The notes under the pieces are model-generated. The model did not search any database, had not been told where the DNA came from, and saw only the letters and a program-made list of their open reading frames with translations. A program made the position numbers and the translations under genes. A DNA stretch of 64,000 nt, taken from NCBI GenBank assembly GCA_032622095.1, contig CP136065.1:99085343-99149342 (forward strand), given 5' to 3'. Below, in pieces: positions 36,296 to 48,479 of this stretch (position 1 is the stretch's first letter; every line of letters begins with the position of its first letter). This stretch comes from Siphonodentalium dalli. Its lineage: Eukaryota > Mollusca > Scaphopoda > Gadilida > Siphonodentaliidae.

Positions 36296-39200
36296 ATTGT
36301 CAGACAAAATGTCGTTTCTCGCGACCTGAATACCTACGATTGTTAATGGATACACTACAGAAGGAAGATAGCAAGGCACCTGGGAAGAAAACAAACTCGC
36401 TTCGGCCAAGTTGATAGTAACCAAATTTACCTCTCTTACTGTCTCTGGAATCTCATTGAAGGGGCTGTTTTCGAAAAGCGATGGAAGGAGCGTGAAAGGG
36501 AAGAAAGCGGACGTCGTTCTCTTTGTCAAAGAAATTTGGTAAACTATTGTTGCGTCCATACGATCGAGAACACAATCAGAATGGGGTGAGAACAAAGACC
36601 ACTTTCCAAATGTCATCACGTCCCTTCATCGTATTGCTTACATTTATACCATGGTGTCTCTATTGAATCAAAGATGGAAGAATTATTAAGAATGCTTCTT
36701 TCATAATTTATTCAATAACCATTTCGTTAGCTGCGTGGTTACGGGCACTACGACGACCACCACGCTTTCCCGGTGCAGAGGCTAGTTTACTTTGCCAATA
36801 TCAAGTTCTCGGTCCACCGAGCCAGTACCACGAGCACTGCACCACCGCGTACACTGTGGCGACGAACACTCAACCACGAGCACTGCCCCCACGAGAACTA
36901 CAGCTACGAGCACTTCCACCCCCAACACGACCACTCCCACGTCCGTCTTCGTGTACATACGGGGTTCTCCCCATCTCCAGATGACACTGTTGGCAGAGTA
37001 AAGTTTGCATATGTATAATATTTTAATAAATCACAGAATTTTACATTGAGGAATATACATGTTAATTAAACAGAATTTTTCATTGAGCAATATAGATGTT
37101 AATTAAATATGTTTGCCTATATAGATTCATGAGGTCATAGTATAGTAATTAATTCGCGGGTGAATTACATTTTGTTTCACGCATAGTGTGTTTAGCAAGC
37201 TGTATTATTAATTGCAGGTTCAACGGATTGCTCGTGGATATTATTGTTCATAATGTCTTCATAAATACTGTTATATTTACAACCCCTGTTACTCGCCATT
37301 GTGTGAAATTGTGTTTTAACTATGCGTATATCTTCGATATAGTGTCCTTAATTCTGACCTGTAAAGATATAGAACTGTTGAAATACAGGGAAAAAAATGT
37401 TTTATGTAATGTTTAATATTTTTTTTGAAATTCATGCGATGGTTGAAGAAACTGCATTGTTGTCCATATTCCATGATGTTTGTACGATTTGTGGTGATTT
37501 GTGGGTGGACACGGGAAGATTTGGAATTGCATTATGTAACCCCCCCCCCCCAGAACCCACTGGATATTATGGAAGGGTCATGGTATGTTTTAACATTGCG
37601 CATGACACGATGATAATGATGGTGGAAATGATATAAATGTAAATTATTTGTTCCTTTTCTTTGTGTTCTTATTCTCTCTATCTGTTATTGATGGTTGTTT
37701 GGGATGTGGCCGCAAAAAGTTATAGTTATTGTTGTTGTTTGTAATCTGCTGTTTCAGCTCTAACGTCTGCAATCAGTTTCTGCATTTCAGCCATATCCCT
37801 CTGTGCGTTCCTGTTTGACTCAGCCAACTCAGCATCGATGACGATGGAGCCGCCGCCGCCGCTGTTGGAGTTGGTGGTGGAGATGGGGGACACGGGCTGT
37901 GGCCCTTGGTGGTAGTGAGTCCATCTCCACAGCGAAGTCGGCGACAGGGACGTCCGGTGGTAACGGCATCCCTGCATTCGCTGGTGGTGATACATTCTAC
38001 GGAGACCAAGTGGGTGTGAACTGGGCGACTCTCAGTTCTCCCGTGTCTCCACTTAATCCTCCTGTCTGGAAGGAGGCTTGTTCTTCTTCCGTTTCTTCGC
38101 TGTGTCCTTTGTAGTCACAATTCATGCCACGCCAGGCCAGTAGACGATTCTGCTGGCGTGACTTGGTACTGCAGTCACCTCCAACCGACCCGTATTAACA
38201 CGGAGTGTCCAGCTAACAGAATGGGCCAACTGGAAGCCACTCAGTGCATGCAAAAGCTCGGTGGGGATTAAAGCACAATTCATGTCCACCGAGCCTTCGA
38301 CAAAACACTCACCGTCACTCAACTGATTAGCGCTGGTGCTTACGTCCTTCCCGTCGAGAGACTGGGTCGAGAATTAATATGGTGAATATGGCGTGGTGTT
38401 TGTAAGATACTCACAATAGGTCTTTTAAACTTAAAACAATAATTAGTTACAGCCAATGAAATTGCAGCTTACGCGTGTATATCGTCAAATCATGAAAGAA
38501 ATAGCCGCACGCTGACATAAATTCTTTCTTTTTCAATGCTGTAAAAGACGACGAATGGTAACAGGTAAAATTATTATAAATTTACCTTTCTCTCGATAAA
38601 AATGCTTAGTCGACCCGTTCCAGCATTAGCAGCATGTGAAACTTGTTTGACAGATAACACCGGAAATGATTTTCAATTTTCGCGAGGGCAATCAAATGAC
38701 AATTCACAGATTTAGCTATTGTAGCTATATCTTATCTGGGACTTGCCCGACCTGGTTATAGAAAGCTATGCACCAGAAAACGATGTACTTCCACCTGTAG
38801 TGATGCTGCCGAAATGTGCCTGCAAATAGCACGCAGTTATCTCACAAGAACTAATTAAGACCTGTGGTATTTGAATGCAAATGTTAGTACATGTATCACC
38901 GTTACTAGTGGAAATACAGAAATTGTATTAATGTCGTTAGCTTTAGTAAAGATGCATTTTATACGCACGCTTCCGTTCACATTCTGTTGGCACAATACGG
39001 TTTTCGGTGACGAAATGCCTGCAAAAATACAACGCAATACAAACTTGCAAGTGCGCGAACATACACTTATATGAGGATTCGATCGACTCAAGAGCGGAAG
39101 TTTTAACACGTTTTGATTTGTTTCACATGTTAGTAAATATTCCAACGATCTTCTCTGATAAAGAGCATGTGTGCGTTCTATTCAAAAAAGCAGTAAATAA

Positions 39201-39429
39201 TAAAGAGCGTTACGTGTGCCACGTATGATCTTTTGTAATCGCGTGCAACACAAACGTTGATGGATGTTTTTGTGGATTGTCGCGATGCCTGTGTCGTAAA
39301 AATGACGGTGATAGCAAGTATTGTTCTTATGTCCGTTGAGCTGAAAATCTCCTCAGGAAAGATGGACTCATTCTAGATCATGCCATGATCTCTGCTATGG
39401 CTACTGCCCGCAGAGATAAATTCCACGGG
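36296..39429. other. Region without a supportable gene; two compositionally odd patches
   Basis: At 36740-36960 CACGAGCACT-type words give a Thr/Ser/Pro-rich plus-strand frame (36792-37001, mucin-like in composition). At 37770-38320 GC-richer DNA yields short frames on both strands, including minus-strand 38122-38322 and 37726-37995, the latter with an acidic, Gln-rich end that could be coiled coil. Neither shows a recognised domain or a clear splice pair. They could be decayed exons or transposon gag remnants. The remaining sequence is AT-rich. Confidence 0.35.
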
Positions 39430-39752
39430 TCCGTGAAGTTAGCACAATATTCAACATTCGTTCAACATTCGTGTGAAGTTACCATAACATTCAAAATACA
39501 TTCAACATTAATTTGTTTTTGTGTATAGGTTTGTTTAACGTGAATGGATTAAGTGGGTCGTATATATAGCGCCCATAACAAAATCAAGAGTATTCGATAC
39601 TTCGTTACTCATTTTTGAGGATTTTTAATTCGAGTAGAGAGACAGCGCACATCATATACCCATGATAGGGTCGGGCTCATATTTGCAGAAATATTTGCAA
39701 TCCCAGGTGGAACTTTAAGTCAAATAGAGCCACGCCTGGCATGTGTGGTTTT
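39430..39752. repeat. Repeat family D, copy 1 (AACATTCGTTCAACATTCG type)
   Basis: It carries repeated TTCAACATTCG words (39450-39510) and then a block with TTTTTGAGGATTTTTAATTCG, GGGTCGGGCTCA and GGCATGTGTGGTTTT. That block matches about 42005-42150 in the same orientation. The retrotransposon at 39753-41935 lies between the two copies. Confidence 0.65.
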
Positions 39753-39942
39753 CATCATCACCATCTTTATTTGAGAACGAGTCTGTTTGACTCTTAGTCC
39801 CCGTTAATAATATAATCATTTACAATTTTGACATCACAATAAATTGAGTAATACTGCTTACACTGGAGTGCACTATTTCAAAATATAATCCGATTACCTT
39901 CCAAGCTGAAATTCCTAGAAGGGTAAACGTTCTGTTTCCTTT

Positions 39943-40158
39943 TCAGTTCTGTGCGGAGTTCATATAGAGCTGTTCCATTTGCGTTTTCGTGAGATCTAAA
40001 TTAAAGTATATTTTTTCACTGCCTGTTGTTTTAATGTCCTTTTTATTGTATCCGATAGCATCTCGAATCATTTTGTCTCGAGTTTGTTTATTCTTCAGGA
40101 CTATCTTGACCGGTCGATTTTTGTTCGAAGACATGTTGCCAAGTCTGTAAAAGGACAA
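39943..40158 (-). pseudogene. Retrotransposon ORF1, C-terminal part
   Basis: The 71-residue frame contains SFYRLGNMSSNKNRPVKIVL followed by a KNKQTRDKMIRDA segment. This R-L-G...RPVKIVLKN...RD pattern is typical of the C-terminal RRM/CTD region of L1- and CR1-type ORF1 proteins. The frame ends at 39943, and the 3' tail follows without ORF2. Confidence 0.7.
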
Positions 40159-40199
40159 GACATCGATGTCGTTAAATTTTTACCTTTCTTGTAATTCAT

Positions 40200-40901
40200 T
40201 GCCACCGCACACGCTGCGATTAAAATCGTAAGTGGGGAAAATCGCAGGAGGAAGCATCCAATGCGCATGCCCACGACAATATCGTAGCCAAATCGTAGCG
40301 ACCAAGCACTGTTTGATTTTACCAGGAAAATCGTGGCGTGACCTTGGCAACGCGCGCGATCGTAGCTGTCACATGAACACTGTCGCACTGGTCATGTTGT
40401 CAATACCACGAAAAGAACAAATTCAAAAATGGCGCAAAGTTTACAAACTTCTTGGACTTACAAAAACGAGGCCACATTGGTGGAGATGTGGCACGGCAGG
40501 GAGTGCAGGCCTATACCACATATCAGCTATCAGCATTCTGATATGCAGACAAGGAGTAGAGGGCTGCCGCAATAAAATTGTTGAAATTCAATTGGGGCAG
40601 CTGAGCCTGTTGAGTTGACAGGTACAAAAATGTCAAAATAAAAAAATATTCAATTTCAGTTGAACTTTCAACATCTACTTGTTAGTTTAGAAAATTGAGA
40701 TACATGCCATGTATATGTATATAATTGCATAATGCGGAGAATGTGATATAATATTTTGCTATCATGTGATCGATCACGTGGATAAAATCGTAGCTGCAAA
40801 CATCGCAGCACAGTAACGACTGCGGGCAAGTGACTTTTCTCCACCTGCGATTTTCCCCACATACGATTTTAATCGTTAAAATCGTAGCGTGTGCGGTGAC
40901 A
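40200..40901. mobile_element. 702-bp terminal-inverted-repeat element nested in ORF1
   Basis: The ends TG(C/T)CACCGCACACGCT...CGATT are inverted copies (40200-40255 and about 40848-40901), continuing through TGGGGAAAATCGCAGG on both sides. The interior has no transposase frame. The coding sequence of ORF1 resumes on the far side, so the element inserted after the retrotransposon. I could not identify a target duplication, so the superfamily is open. Confidence 0.75.
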
Positions 40902-41371
40902 CTTATAAAGTGCCATTCCTGTTCTCTTGAATATTCTTCTGTTTGTGGCAATTCGGGTATATTTGCTATCACGATGTTGTGATTCTTTGATTCTGAAATT
41001 CCAGTTGGTTCTTTATATGCGTTAATGGGTGTTTTAAGTTTTTCTTCTATAATAGTTTCTAGCAAAGTCTGTTTTTCTTGTATTTCTGTTCGCTGCTGTT
41101 CAAATAATCGTTTGTTTTTCTCTTCGAATTCTTTGATTAGTTTTTCTGATTTTCTTTTTGCTGCCTCTAATTGCGTGTATGTTTCTTCCCGTTCAGTTGT
41201 TTGTTTTTCTTCACATCTATTTACTCTTTTTTCTAGTTTCAACATATTTGACTCTATTTTCTGTAATCTGTTTTCCATTTCTGAAGTGGGTTTTTCCATT
41301 TTTGCGCTATACTTCTTTTCGAAGTTATCAATGCGCTGCATGATCCACTTTAATTTGTATACACGCATCAA
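40902..41371 (-). pseudogene. Retrotransposon ORF1, middle coiled-coil part (frameshifted)
   Basis: About 150 residues of strongly charged heptad-like sequence (ENRLQKIESNMLKLEKRVNR and onward) predict a trimerising coiled coil, as in L1/CR1 ORF1 proteins. It ends in a NIVIANIPELPQTEEYS segment resembling the start of the RRM-like domain that follows the coil. The frame then runs into the inserted element at 40901, so residues beyond that point belong to the insertion. Confidence 0.65.
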
Positions 41372-41807
41372 ATTTGTCCATATTTGCTATTACTTTTTCC
41401 AGCAACTTTTCGATGTGCAACATCCAAATACCCATATCCTCAGAGCTTAATTGTTCCTGCATTTTTGATTGTCCTTTCCTGCTTACCTGTTCCATATTTT
41501 GTATCAATTCTTCTTTTGTTTCCCGTTTATTCCGTTTAGTGTCATCCTTTGTTTCCTGGTCACTGTGGCATTTATTCTGGCTGTCGCTTTTGTTATTTCT
41601 ACATTTCTTGCACGACCACAAAATACTACTTGATGTATTTAGTATGTCTGTTGAGTCCTCCGCATCTATCCCTTGACATCTGAAATGGTAGTGCTGATTA
41701 CAAAAGTCACAAACAATCCTGTGTTTCTTTATCTTGAATTTTCCATTACAGGAATAACAGTTTTCTTGTCCTGTATTCTGCAAATGTTTTCTTGTCTCTG
41801 CCGACAT
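41331..41807 (-). pseudogene. Retrotransposon ORF1, N-terminal part with PHD-type zinc finger
   Basis: The 159-residue frame opens with a C4HC3-like pattern: CYSC near residues 17-20, CDFC near 33-36, then H-x-HFRC, and after a 15-20-residue gap a WSCKKC. This is the PHD-like finger found in ORF1 of several CR1/L2-type non-LTR elements, and it probably binds nucleic acid or chromatin. A Lys/Glu/Gln-rich linker follows. The frame ends at 41331, but the protein clearly continues in another frame from about 41371, so a frameshift lies near 41350. The start at 41807 is the first ATG before the finger. Confidence 0.7.
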
Positions 41808-41939
41808 CTTTCACAAACTAATAGGAAATTCGTCCTCGCATAATTTAGCCGTTTTTCGTGACTATAATGTCTTGACGTTATTCCATTGTTTTTGTTTATT
41901 TTATGGTGTTTTTTACGGGGCAATTTATTTTGCAACCAA

Positions 41940-42395
41940 GCTGGCTATTGTGACGTCACTCTAACGAATGGTGAACAGAGAGCTGTTCAACATTCGAACT
42001 GTCATTTTTCGAGGATTTTTGACTTGGGTATAGAGGACACAGCATAAACCCGTGATCGGATCGGGTTCAAATTGTGAGCCATGTGTATATACACTCCCAG
42101 ATGGTAGTTTAATTCACTATAGAGCGCTCGTCTGGCATGTGTGGTTTTCGCTGGTGAATGTTGAACAGAGAGAACATTCAACATCCGTCCAAAATTCGCG
42201 TGAACGTTCAACATTCGTTCAACATTAAATTTTGGCCCGATCCGATCATGGGTTTATGCTGTGTCCTCTCTACCCGAATAAAAATCTTCGAAAAATGACC
42301 AACTCCGAATATTGAACGAATGTTTAACAGCTCTCTGTTCAACATTCGCCAGTGAAATCCACACATGCTAGGCGGGGGCTCTATATATATAATCT
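41940..42395. mobile_element. Repeat family D, copy 2, foldback form
   Basis: The block 42003-42071 (TTTTTCGAGG, AGGACACAGCATAAACCC) is inverted at 42236-42302. Both sides carry GAACAGAGAGCTGTTCAACATTCG-like ends and GTTCAACATTCG words, so the whole folds as a hairpin of about 450 bp. It is non-coding. Confidence 0.7.
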
Positions 42396-42948
42396 CTACG
42401 TGCGTTAGTAACAGTAGATATTCATGGCTTGATCTAGACTCCTTCCGGTCATGTGGTGCCATGGATCTATATCATTACCACCAACAATAGCGTGCGCCAC
42501 GACCGATAGGTTGCATTGCACATTCCAGCTAATGTCCCGTCCGCGTGACCTCTCCAGACGTCGAGACAGAACGGGTGTTTACTTAAATGACATTTGCAGC
42601 CATAGAGTGTCGATGAAACAGGCCTGGTATTTGGTTGCCATGGTTCCCGCTGTGATTAACCGGTGCTATTGAGGCTTCAGAAAAGGATACAATGTGTCAA
42701 CTGATATTAGTGTCTACAAACGTGGAGACATTGACAGACTGTGCGTCATCGTCGTGATAGAGGGTGATTTATTTTTCTGTTATATTTGCATGAGAGAAAC
42801 GTCAAGAACTTAAGATGGCATAGAGTTGGCTAATCTGAGGTTATCCTTTTTTTTCCGTACGCCGGATTCCGTGTTATAAAACCGTACGCCTGATTCCGCC
42901 TGTCTCATACGCCGGATTCTAATTCCATAACTGGATCCCACCTATAAA
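42396..42948. other. No gene; short tandem words
   Basis: CGTACGCC(G/T)GATTCCG-like words repeat three times at 42857-42920. I see nothing else supportable. Confidence 0.45.
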
Positions 42949-43262
42949 GCGAGGGGGCCTCGGTTGCTCAGTCACTAAGGGGCTCTCTTCCAGATCGATA
43001 AGCTGTCCAGTGCTGGTGCCATGGGTTCAATTCCCGACGGAGTCGTCGCCTCCTTTGTATCCCATACCGCAATTCTCGGGGAGTAGCCAGTTACTTGCCG
43101 ATGGTCGGTGGTTTATCCGGACACAATGGGGTCATTCTTCCAGGCAATGAAATCACTGCTAGATTTACCTTAGTGAACGGACTTTCCCTCCACCAATAAA
43201 ACTGTCAGCGTCGTGATATAGCCTTGGCTGCTGACAGTGCCATTAAACCCTAATTAATAAAT
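42949..43262 (+). mobile_element. tRNA-derived SINE, apparently full length
   Basis: The head has an A-box-like stretch (GGTTGCTCAGTCACTAAGG, about 42962) and a B box, GGGTTCAATTCCC, at 43023-43035. The body contains GGTCGGTGGTTTATCC (about 43103), shared with the SINE at 1851, and a 3' part ends TAATTAATAAATACA, an A/T-rich tail of the kind borrowed from LINEs. At about 310 bp it is longer and better preserved than the first copy. Confidence 0.8.
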
Positions 43263-45641
43263 ACATATTAAGCCAAATTCAACAATTCAGTCGTTTTACT
43301 TCATATTCGCGTTCCAAATACAAGTAAATACATAGCTATTATTTGATAAACTCACTTTATCATATGACTAAATCATTATTTACGTTGGAAACTATGTCAT
43401 AAATCAATTTCATATCAATTACTAATTCATATCACCTTCCGATAATTTGATTGGTTTGTTGACAAAAAGTGTGTTCTGATTGGCTGAATGACAGCCGGGG
43501 GCCGAGCTGCATCTCTGACTAAATGCAGGTCAAATTCGTGCGCGTCAAATACACGAATCAAAACGATGCCGAAGTTCTCGCAATTATAATCTTGAAATAT
43601 ATAGTTTTGGACATTGTTATACGATAAATAGAATATGTCATTCGTATTTATCTAATAAACAATACGATATAATGTCACAGAGAACAGAATAGCGCACTAT
43701 ATCTTCGCGTGCATATTATTTCTGCTAGTTCACCAGGTGTAATTGGGCTTCCGGTGCAATGAAGTGACTTCACATTAACCTTTTGCTGCCGATGTCATAT
43801 AGCTATTTAGTGATTTGTGTGCGTTTTGGACATCATAATCAATTTATAGGTGTCATATGATAAATAGAATATGTAATTCGTGTTTCTCTCATATGATATT
43901 TATGAAACGAGTCTAAGAATTTTCAGTTTTCTCGAGCCGGAATCATTTCATATCCTCTATATAAAGATCACTGAATTCACGTAATTCGTTCTCGAATAGA
44001 CCTATACGCCATACGGTAACTAGTTTCGGCCTATATTACTCCGTTACAAGGCTGTTGGGTCACAATCTCGCCGAATACTAACTAAATGGATTACACTAAA
44101 TATTTGGAAGAAACAAATATCCATTATTGGTTTTAAGCCACATGGCGGTTTGCGCATTGAAGTCATACAAAAATATGACATTGAGCACGGTGTTTGGGTC
44201 CCAAACAAACAACACCCATGTGCACGGCATGGGACAGAAAAAGAGCCATCCGTGTTAGTCTATACATGATAATAGTAGAAATAAGGAGCGTTTGTTTCAC
44301 TTTCGTGCGAAAATTTGAAAACAGCTGCAAAATGACTGTGATCATGGCAAGTATCCTTCAGAGCATATGAAACCTGAATACCAGTATTTTGTGTATTTAT
44401 CAAGTTATCTTATATCTCCTTCGTAATACATACACAAAATTAGGAAGCTCGTATGAGCCATGTCCATTTAAGTTAAATGTATGCAAAAAAGTAGTTCTCC
44501 AAAATAATTTTTTTAACTGGATCCTGAATGTCTTTTTTTAAGCCGGATTCCAAGGACTAGGGGTGGTACCCTCTAATATCAAAAGTGATTGTTATGGCAA
44601 TTTTTTCAGAAACTTAAACTTCCAGAATGGAACGTATATCCCCAACTAATTATTTCATCGAAAGGATAGTTCACTTATCTAGTGCAAGTATTGATTTATT
44701 TCGCGGGAAGAGATATACCAATAAAGCAATTGTAGGTCTATCACTTGAAGCGACACTTCCTGGTCTTCTACAGAAAATCCATGTTCTCAAAGTGAATATA
44801 TTGGTACTAATGCAGCCTGTTCTCGTGAAAATAATCACACGACGGGCTTATTTTAATGAGCGAAATAATCTCATATTGGCATTATTTTATTTCAATATAC
44901 GCTCTATATGGATCTAAAACGCGACTTTTAATACAGTCCAATATGGGACTATTTCCATACGAAATAAGCCCATGTTGGCATTATTTAATCTACCTTTTAT
45001 CCTCAAAAAGACTTACCAGATTCACGCTCTTTATAATGTGTTTTCACTGCGACCGCGCCATTCAACGGAATAACGGGTATACGCTCAATATGGGCTTATT
45101 TCAGAATCAAATAAGTCCAATGGAAACATGTGTGAATATTTAGGTCCAATATGAACTTATCTGCATGAGGATAATTATGTTGCCTATAAAACAGTGATTG
45201 TTCCAGATCAAATTATTACCTTTCTGAGTTTTCGTGACATGTATAAGAATTTAAAAATGATTTGATTTAATTTAGTTTTTAAAAAAATCTCTTTTCTGTT
45301 CAAAAGCTAAATCTGAGGTATGAATTATCTACCTTTAAAATCTAACAGTAGCTATTGTTCAAAAAGGATGTCAAGTTAACTATAATAAAACTCAATTTCC
45401 ACTTGTGATGAATAATTATTTGTGTGAGGTATGAATAAGCAGTCAGTAACTCAGTCAAGTCTTCTTGTCGATTAGGTCCTTTATCATGGCGATGTATCAT
45501 CGTTATTGTTGCCTATTTTCCCGTCGTTGGCAAAAACCGAACCGTTTTGTGGGAAGGCCGTGTACAATGTCACACATTGTTATTGTGATTTGTGACCCGC
45601 CATATCAAATCCAGTCGTAAGTCGGGATTTTTTTACCCTGT
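43263..45641. other. No gene; AT-rich with short repeated words
   Basis: Between 44860 and 45140 CATATTGGCATTATTT and AATATGGG(A/C)...TATTT words recur in both orientations with CGCTCTATA/CGCTCTTTATA, suggesting a worn foldback repeat. The short frames at 44627 and 44856 are within it. Confidence 0.4.
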
Positions 45642-45698
45642 GCCAATCATTCTCTTATATATGCGAGTCGCCTCGCATATATAAGAGAATGCATTGGC
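45642..45698. repeat. Near-perfect 57-bp hairpin, CATTCTCTTATATA family
   Basis: GCCAATCATTCTCTTATATA at 45642 is answered by the reverse complement ending ATAAGAGAATGCATTGGC at 45698, with a 4-base loop (45668-45671). It belongs to the dispersed family also at 8288, 55832, 56207, 56259 and 56322. Confidence 0.8.
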
Positions 45699-46440
45699 CT
45701 AACAATTTTTTATCATTTTGTTTTAATAAATGTTTCTTACACTTTTTAGGACATAAAATAAAAAAACATCCATTACCCTGCAGGGAGCCCCAATTGGCAT
45801 CAATTGAACTGATTGAACCCGCCGTCGTATTTACCAAGGACGGGGTAATGGTAATGCATTACCATGCATTATACTTTTTCTCAAGTAAATGTAAGTAATT
45901 TGTAATGGGCCCTTTTCTGCATTACATGTAATTCAACGTAATGCGTCACTTCACGTAAAATCATATAACTCAATTACATTTCCATTACTCTTTGCATTAC
46001 ATTATCAAAACTGTTCTGGTTGTCTTACGGGAATATATGTTCTTCCACAGGTGGAAGCTTGAGGCCATACTATGATGCTATAAGTTATTTGGCGAATAAT
46101 GCTTGCTCCAATTATTGGACCTAAATCATGGTTATATTTCTATAATCTTGTACAGAGAATATATAACGTTCCCCAGTAGAGTATTCAAGCATCATAAGTA
46201 TGGCTATATTATAGGCCAGCTGGGTTTATTTTATAAACCAAGTGTTTTTTATAGCGGCTCAATTCTTCGATCATAACTTGCATCTACAACGGGACTCATT
46301 GTCAAATCCCCTTGATCGAATTATGTATGACAAGCTGAAACAGGCACCCGACGGGAGCCTTTATTAAGCGGTGTATGGGACTGCGTCCCCGTCTTGATCA
46401 TTTTTATCTTTTATACATATTTCCATTTAAACTCTAAAAA

Positions 46441-46444
46441 ATTA

Positions 46445-46483
<39 letters not shown>
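46441..46483. repeat. TA microsatellite
   Basis: About twenty TA dinucleotides, directly abutting the next element. Confidence 0.95.
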
Positions 46484-46487
<4 letters not shown>

Positions 46488-47038
46488 GGGTAGGAACTGC
46501 TCCATGAGAAAATATCCTCTTGTGATTTTCGGCCCAGTTCACTACTGATCCGTGTCCAGTTCACTTGCGAGTTGTGTGTACTTGGTCCAAAACAGACGTG
46601 CTTTACACCGTGTACCAAACTACCGTATCGCAATAACCATTAGCGATTAAATTCAAACAAAAGTGAGTCTAGTTTGAAGTTTTAGTTCAAATATATGTGC
46701 ACACTTATTACACCAAAAACCTGTTGCATAGATGTTCGGGTAGTGAACGGATCTTATCAATGGTGAACTGGGACCCATCACTAGTGAACTGGAACATTTC
46801 TTAAAATGGATAAATTCTACTATTCCATATTTACTTAACAATTTCCAACTAGTATGTCTTGATAGTTGATGTAGCTGGCAAAGTATATACAACAAATGAA
46901 CTGCATATATATCTCTGTTGCGTAAAACTTGCGTTATTTACCATGGGAAAATCCCCCAGTGACCTTGACCAGATCGGATAAGAACTGGACCGAAGATCGG
47001 AAGAGGCATCAGCCTCGCGGAGCAGTTCCTACCCCGTG
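46484..47038. mobile_element. 555-bp foldback element inserted in the TA microsatellite
   Basis: The terminal repeat CACGGGGTAGGAACTGCTCC at 46484-46503 is reproduced in reverse complement at 47019-47038. TATAT lies outside both ends (46479-46483 and 47039-47043), a possible target duplication whose true length is hidden by the microsatellite. The interior has repeated GTTCACT/AGTGAACTGG words. It is non-coding. Confidence 0.8.
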
Positions 47039-47043
47039 TATAT

Positions 47044-48479
47044 GATCATTTAATCATAAGCTGTCAATCCACGGAATACTGTGAAACAATTGGCTGTCAC
47101 ACACTTTGCGAGTTAGGTTATTTCTCGATGACCTAAATTTCTTGATTACTTTCCCCGCTACAGAAATGACAACAGAGTCGACTGACCACGCCTATACCGC
47201 GTGCCTAAAATGTACCGGGGAAACTGTTCGATACTTCCTACGATTTAAACATGAAATTTCGGTGCTGCATCATAATTCCTTCTGGTATATGACTGTATTG
47301 ACAATAACCATACTAGATGCTAATTAATATTCAGTGCACAGGTAACCAGACAAATCAACAAGGATTTAACATTGCAAAGAAATAAACACTGAAAACCGAC
47401 CGTCCGCTTGACGCATTGGTAAAGGTTCATGCGCGATTCATCAAACATAAAATACCTTTTCAATGCAAAATCTGATGTTAGAAACTAATTTACATATTTT
47501 GCTGTGCAGCCTTGGTAATTTTATTTTATTTATTTGCCATATGTATTCTTGTACTAACTCTTTTTTGTATGCTTGCGAACTAGTAAGTTCTTGGGTTGAT
47601 ATTCCTGACTCCAAGGGGAAACATTTCCTCTAGAACTAGAATGTGCTATCTTGCCCCACGAATACGGCCACTTGTGATGGTACGGCCCAGTTACAATGCC
47701 AAAATAAAATGGAACCAATTATTCACCGAGCCAAATAATTTGAAATATGTTGGTGAATTGTGTTATTAATGGACTTTAACAGTCTATCCAGTCAGATGAA
47801 GAAGTAAAATGAGTAATAATACTTGGATACTTGAGAAATATTAAGATATTAACTATCAAAAAGGGAAATGGCCTTCCCCGAAACTGATAAATAGCCATTT
47901 TGTTGGGAACAAAACATTTCGTAATTCGAATAATACTCTATTATTCGTCGAAACGTGTTCTGTTCTATGGTCTGCTATATGAGGTCTTCAAGATAACACC
48001 AACTAATGTATTATGAGATCCTCCGATATGTATTGTTTGACATACTAAAATATGGCAAATGCTATACATACAGTAATTTATGTGGATTTTAATTTCGGCC
48101 ACAAACTTTAGTTTAGGCCCTTTTTAATGTGGCTCCCTTCGTTATTTTCTTAATGCTAACCCGTACTATCAAGAAAAACAGAAAAGCTTGACAGGAAAAA
48201 ATGTAAGTTTCCATCTGGAGTGAACTGGTCTATAATTATTTGCAAATTTAAAAAAATTTCAACTCGAAATGAACTAAATACAGCGCTGTTTCAAAGTTGC
48301 TGTTACTAGCATGGTATGGATATCGACTTCTGAGTTAGTGGGATGGTATAGTCTCATACCAGGGCATTAATTCCTACCACTGTTTGGTCGATTAATATTG
48401 GAGACATGGTAAATACAGATAACAACGACCGTACATTCTCTGAGCATTGATATTCACCCAGCATATACAATCTTAAACG
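47044..48479. other. No gene seen
   Basis: AT-rich, with only short unsupported frames. Confidence 0.5.

Larger units (their letters stand above)
39753..41935 (-). mobile_element. Non-LTR retrotransposon with PHD-finger ORF1, ORF2 missing, interrupted by a nested element
   Basis: The minus strand reads 5' leader, ORF1 (41807 down to about 39943), and a short 3' tail with AATAAAGATGGTGATGATG (39753-39775), a microsatellite-like end common in CR1/L2-type elements. There is no reverse transcriptase ORF, so this is an internally deleted, non-autonomous or dead copy. A 0.7-kb inverted-repeat element sits inside ORF1. Confidence 0.7.

Noticed and set aside
37726-38322. Gag-like gene on the minus strand
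   Set aside because: Frames are short, broken and without zinc knuckles or protease motifs; composition alone is not enough.
41025-41676. Plus-strand Ser/Phe/Cys-rich ORFs
   Set aside because: They are antisense shadows of the coiled-coil and PHD parts of the retrotransposon ORF1.
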